Below are positions 1-11,103 of a stretch of DNA of 64,000 bases, piece by piece. Each line of letters starts with the position of its first letter. The first letter of the stretch is position 1. Source of the stretch: Cardamine occulta. Taxonomy: Eukaryota > Streptophyta > Magnoliopsida > Brassicales > Brassicaceae. Below the pieces are notes generated by a model. The model was not told the DNA's origin. It ran no database searches and saw only the letters and a list, made by a program, of their open reading frames with translations. The position numbers were made by a program, and so were the translations under genes. The stretch lies in the NCBI GenBank assembly GCA_028015245.1, contig CM051385.1:19832447-19896446 (forward strand), given 5' to 3'.

Positions 1-760
1 GTCTTCAATCATCGTGATGGAAAATTCAAGGATTACATCTTTACTTTGCTCATAGATCCAATACATCTTTAGATTTTGGTGACTTTGTAAAATATCATTT
101 GCTTCCTTAATTTTGGGTTTTGTTGTAATGTGTTGTTACTTGTTAGTTTATTTTTGTGAACTTAACATAAGTCCAATAAAATTTAGTTCAAAATGATAAA
201 TGATGTTGGCTAAGATGTAAGATGTGTTGTGTTGTGTTGTGTATTGGGTTGGAATACTTTTTCCGTTTCATAAAGATAGATATTTTAGAAAAAAAAATTG
301 TTTCACAAAGATGAATGTTTTGTATTTTGTAAGCAAAAGTTGTGTAATATTTTCTTGTTTTGCTCATATTAATTAGAACTAAAGTGAAAAAATTAACATT
401 TAATTAAAGAAATAGAATTTTAGGTTATGCAAAAAACAAATGTGTGGAAAACCTTTAAAATCTGTATTTGTACGGAGTATTTTATTTTGTGTTTTTTTAT
501 AGATAGATGATAAAGCTGAAGTATCTAAACAAACAAGTTTAGGAAATAGCGATGCATAAATGTTAAAACCTCGTATAGACTGTATCTTCACTTTTCTAAT
601 AGATACAATACATCTTTAAGAGTTTTAGTGTCTTGGGAAAATATCATTTTCTTTAGTGTTGAAGAAGTTAACCAAATATGAAAATCCAAAAAAATTAGTT
701 CAAAATAATGAAGGATTTAGCATTCTACTTAGAGTTCTACAAATGTATATCTTAACAACA
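1..760. other. AT-rich intergenic flank downstream of MCM6
   Basis: No coding region is supported here; the only reading frame of note (400-591, minus) is short and resembles nothing I know. The interval holds a MITE-like block (257-477, listed separately). Two similar phrases, around 40-110 and 590-650, each combine a run like agatacaatacatcttta with an atatcatttt run, so part of the flank looks like an old direct duplication. The 3' UTR of MCM6 should lie just below 761. Confidence 0.5.
257..477. mobile_element. Degenerate MITE-like element
   Basis: The left edge reads ctttttccgtttcataaag and the right edge, inverted, reads ctccgtacaaat. Both ends are flanked by TA. This is a worn version of the ctccctctgttt termini seen at 7265-7490 and 31125-31365. 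The left terminal motif recurs in direct orientation about 45 bp inside (around 300-326). TA flanks and these termini suggest a Tc1/mariner (Stowaway-like) MITE family. The inverted repeat is weak here, so the assignment leans on the two better copies. Confidence 0.4.
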
Positions 761-3700
761 TTACTCGATCACATAGTTTGGAGCAACGGCCAAGATCCTC
801 TCGTCTCTTTGTGAAGATTTTTTCTTTGTTTCTTCTGCTTCTGTGGCTTCTTCTTGCTCATTGGCTAACACTATAAGATGACCTTCTTTACATACCAAAC
901 TCTGTACGATGCATAGCTTGAGGTGTTAGATAGCAACATAATTTGACATAATCATAAATGATATGATTGTTTTGGATTTTACCTCAATGATTGCTCTGAG
1001 TTTCTTGATATCGAGTTTTACTTGCTCTTGCGAACTGTATTTCTTTTTCTCGTTCTGTTGATCAATGTACCATCGTATCAGTTCCTTTTGCCTTATTCCA
1101 GGCAATTCAGAACCTAAAACAAAGAAAGAGTCGTGATTTATTTATCTGTTTCAAGAGTTGATGAGATAAATGAATGGGATGGAGAATTGAAGAGTGATGT
1201 TGCTTACTGTCTTTGTTTACAGTTTCTTCGTGTTGTCTAAGGCGAATGACTAAGGCCTGTGTGATTCTATCATATTCTTCCTCGCTAATCACCAGCTTTT
1301 GAGCTCCTGCTGCTCCATTATCTGTTGCTACATCGTGATGTTAGTTATGGTTCTTAAGTGAGTCAGAGAAAAAAAAAGAAGAGAAGAAACAGTGCATAAG
1401 TACCTGCAGTTGCAGGCGCTGGCTCAGCTGCACCATTCTGTTGATTTTCATCTCCATTACCAGGGTTTTCAGTGTCATCTGTGTCGTCCGCGTTGTCACC
1501 GTTAGAATCTTGGTACTCAGAAAGATCGATATCGCCCGACTCAACACTAGATAAGCGAAACAAGTAATTATTAACGGTTAAGATTTTGGGAGACTTTAAG
1601 AGATAAATAAACAAAAGAAAAGTTTGAAGTTACCTGATGACTGAAGTCTTCAACAGTCTAACAGCTAATAGAACATGACTTGGTTTAACCTGAAAGAAAA
1701 TAAACAAGTTCCCGGATAAAGCAAATTAACGACTGGTGAAATAAAAGAAAGACATGGGAAATTGTTTAGGATAAACTCACCAGAATTTCCAAATGACTCC
1801 TAGCAATGGCTTCTGAGAGCCTGATCAGTGCCTCTAGCTGCCTAACTGTCATTCGATAAGCGACTCTTGTGCCTGGAGTTGTATCACCTCTACGAAGAGC
1901 AACATAAGACTCGACAAGTAGCTTTCTTGCTTCTGGGCTTAGCTGCAACACAGATGAGGATAGCGAAAAGATGTGAGCATCTACAGCATAAGAGCCTTTT
2001 GCAATGAAAAACACTTTGGGTTAGTCTACAACCTTTGGCTTTAATGTTTTGGCATATGCAATGTAGCGCTTGAGTTGTACTGTAGTGAATTCAGGAGAGA
2101 GTGCTGCTTCATGCTTCTGGTGAACTCGCACGATATGATGAGCAATGTGGTAATCCGTTACCTCATCAGGGTCATCAATCATAACGTACACGAGATCAAA
2201 CCTCGAAAGAATGGCAGGTGGAAGATTAACGTTATACTGAAAAAAATGATCACACCACAGTTAGATATTAAAAACTTCCATGAAAGTTCTTAAGCAAACT
2301 AAGAGATACAAATATGTATCTGTCTAGATTCAGTTTTGGGATGACCTCACCTTAAGAGGTTTAGATTTGTCATATCGCCCACCAACAGGATTAGCTGCTG
2401 CAAGGATTGATGTCCTAGCATTCAAGGTTGCTTGTATCCCAGCTTTTGTAATGCTTATAGTTTGCTGCTCCATCGCTTCATGAATAGCAACCTTTGTGCC
2501 CAAAATGTAACAATAAAATTCATCAAAAACCGTATATGAAACTGTCCTCTATACTGTAACAAGCAATGATGCTAACTTATACCTGATCTTTAATATCCAT
2601 CTTGTCAAACTCGTCAATACAACATATTCCATTGTCAGCAAGCATTAAAGCACCAGCCTATTGAAGAGTCAGATAGCAAATATTAGAACAAGAGCATAGA
2701 ATTCACATTTACGAAGAAAGTCTAGCATTCTTCAAAGAAAATATTCATCGATTCAAAAGTTACCTCAATGCAGAATTCACCAGTTTCTGGTTCTTTTGCC
2801 ACAGTTGCAGTCAACCCAGCTGCGGAAGAGGACTTCCCAGATGTATACACAGATCTTGGAACTATGCCTGCAGTATATCTGCAAATTTGATCTTATTTCA
2901 GAATTATACCTCCAAGACTGAGGAATCAGATTTCAGAAAAAGAAAAAGAAAAACAGACAACTTTGATCTTAAGTGAGAATCAGTACTTGAGGAATTGAGA
3001 TTTTGCACAGCTGGGATCCCCAACTATACAAACATTGATGTCTCCTCTAAGATTGATGCCTTCATGAGTTGTCTTGTGCACACCGCCTAAAAGCATAAGT
3101 AGAACTGCACGTTTGATGTCTTGATGACCGAAAACGGTTGGGGCCATGCTTCCAACTAACTTATTGAAGTAATCAGGAGTGTTTCTCATCTGCTGAATCT
3201 CATCTAGCTCTTCTGCCTGCCAAGTTTATATAAGCATATAAGAGGATGCTGTGAAATAATAACTTCCTCAAGCCCTATGAATTCTTTTATTCTAAGCCTC
3301 ACCGTGAATTGCTGCTGATCATCTTCGTTAGAATCATTTTGGCGGTTCCTCATGTCAGTGTTCCTACTACCATCAGCAATCTGGAGAAAAAACAAACATT
3401 AAGATTGATCAAAACATCTCACTTAAGTTTTGGTTTGACAGTCAGTTAATTTAGTTAACAAACCTGCACTGAATTAGCGATAAAGGCAAGCCGATACGAA
3501 AGATCTCTAACTCCCAAAGCCTTGAGACCTTTAACACCTTCATGTCCAGCAGTAGAGCTTTTCTGTTGTGATGAATCTCGGCGGCATTCTGCTCTCTCTC
3601 CAGGTGCTGCCAGTGCTGATATGTCAGGTATAACAACAACGGTCCCCGTAAAAATAACCCTGCGAGAACAAACACAAAAGAAGGACTCACAATGAATGCT

Positions 3701-4816
3701 AATTCTTGATTCTAATAAAGATGGAGACATAACTCAGAGAACTGACGCAAGAGGAAACTTACGTGTCACCCGCTCTGGCTTGTTCCACAATCTCATGACG
3801 CAAAATAACATCCAAAGACCGCGGCAAGGAGCCAGCAGGTATCTCTTTAGAAGTCTCCTGCATTCTAACTCTTTGCCAATCCGCAAACTTGCTCTCTTGT
3901 CGAAGCAATGCCCATCTTGCTCTATTCAAACAAGTTGGACTCACACAAATCGTAGGCTGCAACAAAACCATAAATTAAAATATAAACTAACACTTCATAC
4001 AGAGCATAAAGAGAGACAAAATCAAAATAATCAAATTACCTGTGTATACTTAAACTGTTGTTCAACATTCTTAATAACACTACCACAATCTAAACACTTA
4101 AACGTTCCATAAAGAAGCTCAGGTCTCACTTCACTTGTTCTAGTAACCACACCAGTCACTGACACTAACTTCCCAATTTCTGCAGTAGTTAGCTCCCTCA
4201 ACCTAAAAATTCAGCCAAAATATATAATTATTGAGAAATTAACAACAACTTAAATATCAAAAACCATGAATTAGAAATTTAAATTTCATTACCTCTTAGT
4301 AAAAGGAAGATTGTAGAAAGAAACATTAATATCTTTATTTGGAGTATCATCAGAAATGAAAGAAGGATTCATTTCAATCACAAATCTCTTACACGCATTC
4401 CTCAAATATGGCTCAAACCTAAACCAATTTTAACCGCACAAAAATTAAAATCCCAAAATATAAAAAAAAATTAGGGTTCTAGAGAAAAACACAAACCTCA
4501 GATACTCATCGGCTATTGCTTTTTGAAGAGCGTCATTAAAACCCATAACATGTGAGAAATCGATATACATCATTGTAGATTCACCGCCTTTGATTGCTTC
4601 AATCTCCGTTTCGTAATACAGCTCTGGCTTATTCGCATCTAATCGAAAACTGGAAACCAATTGAGACCAAATCAAACGTTAATTTAACCATTAGAGCTCA
4701 AAATTGAAATGAAATTGAGGAAATTTTAAAAACGCAAACCTTTTGAGGAACTCTAAGAAGACGTTTTCTACTTGAATCGCTTGTTCATCCATTACAAACC
4801 CACCAAAAGCTTCCAT
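761..4816 (-). CDS. MCM6: MCM6, replicative helicase subunit
   Basis: This is the MCM6 subunit of the nuclear MCM2-7 hexamer, the ATPase that unwinds DNA at replication forks. About 18 exons run from ATG at 4814-4816 to TAA at 761-763; the first two are 4740-4816 and 4497-4649. An N-terminal zinc finger has cysteine pairs near 4090 and 3925. The ATPase core has Walker A GDPSCAKSQ (around 3010), Walker B CCIDEFDKMD (around 2610) and the arginine finger SRFDLVYV (around 2190). The product ends in RILAVAPNYVIE. I checked no frame in full, but every exon read was open and border phases at the 5' end agreed. The order matches At5g44635. Family knowledge: S-phase expression, consistent with the E2F motifs upstream. 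Confidence 0.95.
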
Positions 4817-5010
4817 TTTTCAAATCTTTGCTCACTGAAATTTTCACTTCCGTTTAGAGAATTGTCCGCGTAATAACCCTAAATTCGTTTAAACAAGGAG
4901 CAGAAGAAAGCAAATGTTGAGTCCCGTTTGTGGCGGGAAATTAAGTGGGCCTGTAACATTTTCCCGCTAAAAGTATAGCGAGTTCGTGAATTGGGCTTAG
5001 ACATTGGGCC
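4817..5010 (-). promoter_or_regulatory. MCM6 upstream region with E2F, site II and telo-box motifs
   Basis: Within 200 bp of the MCM6 start are two E2F-type motifs: GGCGGGAAA at 4932-4940 and TTTCCCGC at 4960-4967. Two site II motifs (TGGGCC) lie at 4946-4951 and 5005-5010, and a telo-box-like AACCCTAA at 4875-4882. This is the usual motif set of plant replication genes such as PCNA and other MCMs, where E2F/DP and TCP factors bind. Motifs are seen; binding is inferred. Confidence 0.75.
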
Positions 5011-5067
5011 TTGAATAATTTGAACTTTTTGAATATATAATATATATATATATATATTGTCGTGAAT

Positions 5068-5170
5068 ATATTATTAAGGGTTTAAATTGTCTATTTTATT
5101 ATTAAGGGTTTAAACCCCTAATTTAAAATTTATATACTATTAAGGGTTTAAATTTGTCTATTTTATTAGA
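5068..5170. repeat. Imperfect tandem repeat, attaagggtttaaa units
   Basis: The phrase attaagggtttaaatt followed by gtctattttatta occurs near 5073-5102 and again near 5139-5168, with a third partial copy (ttaagggtttaaaccccta) between them. A TA microsatellite lies just upstream (about 5036-5058). It sits between the divergent MCM6 and beta-glucosidase genes. Confidence 0.7.
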
Positions 5171-5404
5171 TAAGTATTAAGATAATCGATGTAGGTTGTT
5201 AAACAATTCGATACCCAAAAGAAAAGAAACAAATTTACGTTTTACTATTTTCCCCCTATTAGAATGATAAGTAAATAAGGTCATTTGAATTTTCTATTTA
5301 CTAATTAAGAACATCTAGAAGTTAAAAAAGTTAAGTCATAGTCTCTCTAGCACATTTTTCTATTTATAGATTCACATATCTTGTAGAACAACAACTCTTT
5401 TCCC

Positions 5405-5413
5405 TATATAAAT
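5405..5413 (+). promoter_or_regulatory. TATA box of the beta-glucosidase gene
   Basis: TATATAAAT lies 65-73 bp upstream of the beta-glucosidase ATG. This leaves room for a short 5' UTR of about 40 bases. It is the only good TATA match near that start. Confidence 0.6.
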
Positions 5414-5477
5414 CTGTACTTACTTCATCATCTTACAAGAAAACAAGATTTAATAACCGTTAAAAAGAAAATTAAGA

Positions 5478-6998
5478 ATGAGAGGTAAATATCTTTCTTT
5501 ACTAGTGTTCATTATCTTGGCCTTCAGTGAAGTTCTTGCCAAACACAAATCTTCAAAACCTAAAATAAGAAGAAATGATTTCCCAAAAGATTTCATTTTT
5601 GGAGCTGCAACATCTGCTTACCAGGTCGAAGGAGCTGCTCATGAAGATGGTAGAGGACCAAGTATTTGGGATACGTTCTCCGAAAAATATCCAGAGAAGA
5701 TAAAAGATGGTAACAATGGATCTATAGCAGATGATTCTTACCATCTTTACAAAGAAGATGTGGCTTTATTGCATAAAATTGGTTTTGATGCCTATAGATT
5801 CTCTATCTCATGGTCAAGAATCTTGCCTAGAGGAAATCTAAAAGGAGGAATCAACAAGGCTGGTATTGATTATTACAACAACTTGATCAATGAGCTTTTA
5901 TCAAAAGGAATTAAGCCTTTTGCCACCATTTTCCATTGGGACACACCACAAAGCCTTGAAGATGCTTATGGTGGATTCCGTGGCGCGGAAATTGTAAATG
6001 ATTTTCGCGATTACGCGGATATTTGTTTCAAGAATTTTGGAGATAGAGTTAAGCATTGGATGACAATAAACGAGCCATTAACAGTGGTGCAACAAGGATA
6101 TGTTACGGGTGGATTGGCTCCAGGAAGGTGTTCAAAATTCACAAACCCTAATTGCACTGGTGGAAATGGAGCCACTGAGCCTTATATCGTTGGTCATAAC
6201 CTCATCCTTGCTCATGGTGAAGCGGTTAAAGTCTACAGAGAAAAATACAAAGCGTCTCAAAAAGGTCAAGTTGGTATCGCTTTAAACGAGGGTTGGAACT
6301 TGCCTTACACGGAATCACCCGAGGATAGGTTAGCCGCGGCACGAGCCATGGCTTTCAATTTTGATTATTTCATGGAGCCACTTGTGACCGGTAAATACCC
6401 GGTTGACATGGTTAACTACGTAAAAGGTGGTCGCTTACCTACATTCACAGCACAACAATCTAAGGTGCTTAAAGGCTCATATGATTTTATTGGCATTAAC
6501 TATTACTCTTCTTCTTACGCAAAAGATGTACCTTGCTCAACCGAAAACGTTACAATGTACTCTGATCCTTGTGCTAGCGTCACTAGTGAAAGAGAAGGAG
6601 TTCCCATTGGTCCAAAAGCTGCATCGGATTGGCTTTTTATATATCCAAAAGGAATTCGTGATAGTATCCTCTATGCAAAATACAAGTTTAAAGATCCTGT
6701 CATGTATATAACCGAGAATGGGAGAGATGAAGTTAATACTGGTGAAATCTTCCTTAATGATGGTTATAGGATTGATTACTATGCTCGACATCTTGAAATG
6801 GTTCAAGATGCTATCTCGATTGGAGCCAATGTGAAGGGATTTTTCGCATGGTCGTTGTTAGATAACTTTGAATGGGCAATGGGATACAATGTGAGGTTTG
6901 GCATAGTTTACGTGGATTTCAAAGATGGACGTAAGAGATATCCAAAGAAATCGGCTCTGTGGTTCAGAAAGTTGTTGAAAGAAAAGAAAAAGAATTGA
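5478..6998 (+). CDS. BGLU13: Secreted GH1 beta-glucosidase (BGLU12/13-like)
   Basis: One uninterrupted 506-residue frame encodes a complete family 1 glycoside hydrolase, which cleaves beta-glucosides by a retaining mechanism. Residues 1-21 form a hydrophobic signal peptide (SLLVFIILAFSEVLA). The acid/base glutamate lies in MTINEP (about residue 199) and the nucleophile in YITENG (about residue 414). WSLLDNFEWAMGY near the C terminus and the substrate-pocket FHWDTPQ are present. There is no HDEL/KDEL tail, so secretion or vacuolar delivery is more likely than ER retention. Most plant GH1 genes have about a dozen introns; this one has none. Position matches At5g44640 (BGLU13). The natural substrate cannot be read from sequence. 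Confidence 0.93.
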   Translation: MRGKYLSLLVFIILAFSEVLAKHKSSKPKIRRNDFPKDFIFGAATSAYQVEGAAHEDGRGPSIWDTFSEKYPEKIKDGNNGSIADDSYHLYKEDVALLHKIGFDAYRFSISWSRILPRGNLKGGINKAGIDYYNNLINELLSKGIKPFATIFHWDTPQSLEDAYGGFRGAEIVNDFRDYADICFKNFGDRVKHWMTINEPLTVVQQGYVTGGLAPGRCSKFTNPNCTGGNGATEPYIVGHNLILAHGEAVKVYREKYKASQKGQVGIALNEGWNLPYTESPEDRLAAARAMAFNFDYFMEPLVTGKYPVDMVNYVKGGRLPTFTAQQSKVLKGSYDFIGINYYSSSYAKDVPCSTENVTMYSDPCASVTSEREGVPIGPKAASDWLFIYPKGIRDSILYAKYKFKDPVMYITENGRDEVNTGEIFLNDGYRIDYYARHLEMVQDAISIGANVKGFFAWSLLDNFEWAMGYNVRFGIVYVDFKDGRKRYPKKSALWFRKLLKEKKKN

Positions 6999-7264
6999 TG
7001 AGACATGTGCATCATTTCATTATACCGTATTGTTAATAAATATGGCTGGATTTTACTATATTGTATCAAACTTACTTTAACAAAAACAAATATTGTATCA
7101 AACTTAAAATATGGATAAGTGTTTATAGTCAAGACTCAAGTGGTTAAGGTTTACTTATGCGGTCTTTTTTTATATTGAAATTCGACTCTAAACGTATGCA
7201 TCTTGCATTGTAGAAATTGGGCTATGAATCAGGGTTTGTCGATCGAATTGATGTTAAAAGTATA

Positions 7265-7490
7265 CTCCCTCTGTTTCATTTTATATGTAGTTTTAGGTTT
7301 TTTCACATATATTAAGAAAACAATTAATTTTTCTGTTTTATGTTTGGTTTTATTTCAATGGTCATAACATTAAAATAATAGGGGTAAAAGTAGAATTTTC
7401 ATCAAATATTTGCATTGAAAATCTAAAACAATATTTAAAATGAAACAAATTTAAAAACCTAAAACTACAAATAAATTGAAACAGAGGGAG
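7265..7490. mobile_element. MITE with long terminal inverted repeats (Stowaway-like)
   Basis: The left end ctccctctgtttcatttta and the inverted right end ctccctctgtttcaattta agree for nearly 45 bases, continuing through a tgtagttttaggttttt motif on both sides. TA dinucleotides at 7263-7264 and 7491-7492 flank the element as the likely target duplication. It is 226 bp with no coding capacity. The TA duplication and ctccct ends fit a Tc1/mariner-derived MITE. Confidence 0.8.
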
Positions 7491-7734
7491 TATATCAAAA
7501 GTAAAAATACTTTTGATTTCTTATTGCTTACATAATGTAAAAGCATCAAAATAATTAAATTTAAATGAACAAATTTATGTGCACTATATAAATTAAATGA
7601 GTCATTTAATGTTTGAACATCTTCAAACTAACTTCTTTTTTTCTTGTTTCGGCTTTGTAATTATATTATTAATTTTTGATAGTTATTTAAGAATAAAATC
7701 TTTTGAAAAATAGTTGATGAGATAACACTCTTTT

Positions 7735-7967
7735 CTATAGAAAGTTTGTGGGTATGGTTGGTGTCATTGTTATAGTTTTAGTGGATTGGCTTTGTTTGGT
7801 TTTAGCCCTTTCGATTGTTTCTAAAGTTCTAGCTTTCATTTGGCTCCCCTTCTTAGAGTGTTAGACTCCGAATTTCCTTTGTAATTCGACTTGTGGCTGG
7901 ATCGTTAGTGATTTGTGTGTTTGTAAAATTCCATCATTTATTATCAATGATTATCAGACAAAAAAAA
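7735..7967 (+). mobile_element. Short retroposon with poly(A) tail and 15-bp target duplication
   Basis: A stretch of about 233 bp ends in nine As (7960-7968) and is bracketed by the 15-base direct repeat agataacactctttt at 7720-7734 and 7968-7982. A poly(A) tail next to a perfect target duplication is the signature of LINE-driven retroposition. The body has no tRNA-like A/B boxes that I can see, so a 5'-truncated LINE 3' end or a retroposed transcript end is more likely than a SINE. The source family is not identified. Confidence 0.8.
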
Positions 7968-7982
7968 AGATAACACTCTTTT

Positions 7983-8393
7983 ATTTTACGTTAAAAATAA
8001 CTTTCATTCAAAAACTATGCTTAAAGGGACGAAACTACACTAGGTAGCTACAATGGCAAAGTAGAACTTATAAAGGAAAATAAAAAGTTATACATTCTCG
8101 CACAACGGACAAGAAAATCAACATGCTTATTAGATGTTCGGAAAACATAAGAGAGACTAAAGAGGGAAAACTTTCCCTTGAGAGATATATAATCAGCGAG
8201 TTTGGCCACTCTTGGGGAGATTTCGTAATGGTTAGGAGCTCCTCACAATCTGTTACAAAGCAACCACATGTTTGACTTGATATTGAATATACATTGCATT
8301 GTCCATACTAGTCCTAGCAGCTCAGCATGTGTTGCCGATAGACATCTCCGCATGCCCTTCAAACCAACATGGATGATTGGATGGGGGCGGCTC
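7983..8393 (-). mobile_element. Truncated LINE 3' fragment encoding RNase H remnants
   Basis: Read on the minus strand, this segment encodes broken pieces of a plant LINE RNase H domain, including HAELLGLVW and a downstream FRTSNKHVDFLVR motif. A third copy of the local target sequence, gatgagataacactct, lies directly after it at 8394-8409; the first copy is 7716-7731. The fragment is therefore a second, antisense insertion at the same target. The poly(A) tail is reduced to a few Ts around 7979-7988. It has internal stops and is inactive. Confidence 0.75.
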
Positions 8394-8409
8394 GATGAGA
8401 TAACACTCT

Positions 8410-8932
8410 ATATTTGAGTATTATATCAAAATTATAATTTTAAATATTTTTACAAATATTTAACAAAAAAATGTAGTCCAAATTAGTAGTTTTTTTAATT
8501 CATTTGGCACACACACAAATTTAGTGTCAATGTTGAAACGAATTTTTGATATGAACTACAGTTTCTTACAGTTAAATATAGTTGATGAGGTGAGATTTTT
8601 GTTAGAAAATGCTTATTTTGTATTATAAATTTTCTCCATTGCTCTAGCCAAAAAAAAAAAAAAGTAATTATTTTATATTTTTGAGTTGAGAAGTAATATT
8701 ATCCAAGTAGCAGTCGTTTCAAGGCAATCTCCATCTCAGCCACTCGTATTATCCTCCAATCTATAAATTCAAATTTTCAATTTTCCATTAACACAAAACA
8801 AAATCAAAAGTTTCGAAATTGAGTTCAGACGTTGGATGATTTGAATCGTCTTCCTCCTTTGGTATTTCAATCTATTCAGAGATGCAGAATCTTTGAAATT
8901 GTAAAGAGGAATTTCACAATTTTGTTGGAGAA
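8410..8932. other. Intergenic region upstream of Y3IP1
   Basis: AT-rich sequence with a 14-base A run near 8650. The last 170 bases, from about 8760, are transcribed-looking leader sequence for Y3IP1. I see no gene, tRNA or repeat of note apart from a ttgatgagat-like echo near 8582. Confidence 0.4.
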
Positions 8933-11103
8933 ATGGTGACGCAGATACTTCAGTTGCCGTTACAATACTGTGTTTCGAGTTTTTCTTCCGGCCAACGGAG
9001 TTACGGTGTTTGTTTACCGTCGTCGTCTCCGGTTGTTATTTACAAGAGTAGTGGAATTTCCCATGATCGTTGGAAGAAGAATCGGAGATTCAATAGTTTG
9101 ATAGCTAAGCAGGAGAAAGGAGACGTGACGGAGATTCGAGTTCCGGTTCCGTTAACGTTGGAGCAACAAGAGAAAGAGAAACAAAATAGAGATGATGAAG
9201 AAGACGACGGAGAAGGAGAAGTAGATCCTGAAGATCTCAAATACGTTAACGAGATCAAACGGGTTTGTGATTCCGTTTGCAGATTTTAGCTGAGAACGTA
9301 ATTGAGAAATTCCTGAAGAATTTTGTATGTAAATTAGGTATTGGAGCTTCTTAGGAGGAACAGAGACATGATCTTCAGTGAAGTAAGCCTTTTTTTTATA
9401 GGATATCAGAATTTGCTTAAACATTCTTCTGGTTGCTGTAAAGCTTCATGTTCTGGTTCTGTGTTGGTTTTTTAGTATTGATTTGATTAATGGTTAGTAT
9501 GAAATGTTAAGTTTGTACGGGTTGTGAACCATAGGTTAAGTTGACCATTATGATTGAGGATCCAAGGGAAGTGGAAAGAAGGAGGCTGCTTGGAATTGAA
9601 GATGCCGATACCCCAAGTAGAGATGACTTGGCTGAAGCCTTGGAGCAGGTGACTTTTTGTGTCTTTGATTTTGATTCAAGATGAGGTTGATACAAGTGAA
9701 ATTGAATCCATCCTCAAACATGTACCTCAATAATGAGTAGTAACCTTAAGTGAATTGTGAGACTGTGACGTGAGCCCCAAAGAGTGAAAAGGAACTCATA
9801 TATGGCTAGGAGTGTTCATAGAGTGCTGTTGTAAATCAGTCGGTTTGATTGGTTACTGTGAGTGGAGTGTGACTTTTCCCTGCTCAATCAACCTTTGTTG
9901 AGTTGCATAATTGCATTCATGCTTGGTCTGTTACATTTCTGGTTTTAATGTAACATTGTGGTCTAACATATAAGCTAAGTATGCAAAACTGATCCGAGGC
10001 TTCCACTACCCATCGTGATACTAAGGTGTCACTTCTCAACACCAAGTAAATAGTAAGCACTTTGCTTTGTGTAGTTACAAGGGGTAATCAAGTGGCAACT
10101 TGGTAGAGGAAGTAGTTTAGTTTTGGCATTAGTATGTATGAAGATTCTTAAAAATCTATTGCTTTCTTCTAACAGGTAAATGAAGGGAAAATCCCTAAAG
10201 ATCGTGCTACTCTTCGGATGCTGCATGAGGAAATGATCCGTTGGCCAAATTTAGAGGTACCTCTTCTTTGTACCCACCCCCACAATTGTTTTTTGCTAAA
10301 GGTGGGAGACTGATAGAGAGGAACTGCCACCCTTTCGCCTTAGGCAATTCAAATCCATGATCAAAACCACTCCTATTAGCCTAGAAAGCTTACACAAGTA
10401 ATATAGGCCAAATTTCATGATGTATCCATTGGAATCATAAAACATTAACTCATCCATATCTTCCTCAAAAAAAAATCAGAAATATAACCCATGCAATGGA
10501 CTAGGCATGAAGAATGCTTCTAAGAAACACATAAAGCCTAATGAATTGGATAATCTTATCCTAAGTGGCATTGTGCGTACTGGTAAAAGACCTTTTATGT
10601 CTTAATTTTAGTGCTACAAAATTTGATGGAAGAGACTCCTTTTTGTTTGTGTATCTCGGTGACGGCTAATATACATTTAGTTAGTTAGCTCAGCTGAACT
10701 CTGTTTCAAAGCCTTATCTTAACCCTTATCTTATTTATCTTGTAAGGTTGAGGTTTCAAAGAAGCAGCGAGGAAAATCATTGTACGCTAAATCCACAGAC
10801 ACTGGAATAGATCCAAAAGAAGCAGCCAAGAGACTCAATGTAGAATGGGATTCAGCTGCTGCAATTGAAGAAGCCGATGTCGATGATGAACAAGGAGTAG
10901 TAACCAAAGTCGCGGTTTGTTCCCAAATCTCTCAAAATTGTTCTTTCATAACATTTTCAGCATTCCGTATTTGATTTATATTTCTCCTGCCTCTGTTTCT
11001 TAATCTATTACAGGGTTATGGAGCATTGTACTTTGTCTCGGCTTTACCAGTAATCATCGGTATCTCTGTTGTATTAATCTTGTTTTACAATTCCCTTCAG
11101 TAG
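8933..11103 (+). CDS. Y3IP1: Ycf3-interacting protein 1, thylakoid photosystem I assembly factor
   Basis: Six exons join in phase: 8933-9262, 9338-9382, 9535-9648, 10176-10256, 10747-10914 and 11014-11103, giving 275 residues. The Ser-rich N terminus with little acidity looks like a chloroplast transit peptide. An acidic patch follows (DDEEDDGEGEVDPEDL, about residues 86-101), then a helical region with IEDPREVERRRLLGIED. One C-terminal membrane helix (ALYFVSALPVIIGISVVLILFY) ends the protein. These features match Y3IP1/CEST, which works with Ycf3 in photosystem I assembly and protects chloroplasts under stress. Position corresponds to At5g44650. All borders are GT/AG. Confidence 0.92.

Noticed and set aside
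9649..10175. Possible snoRNA in the long third intron of Y3IP1
   Set aside because: I looked for paired C/D boxes and H/ACA motifs with terminal stems and found no convincing set.
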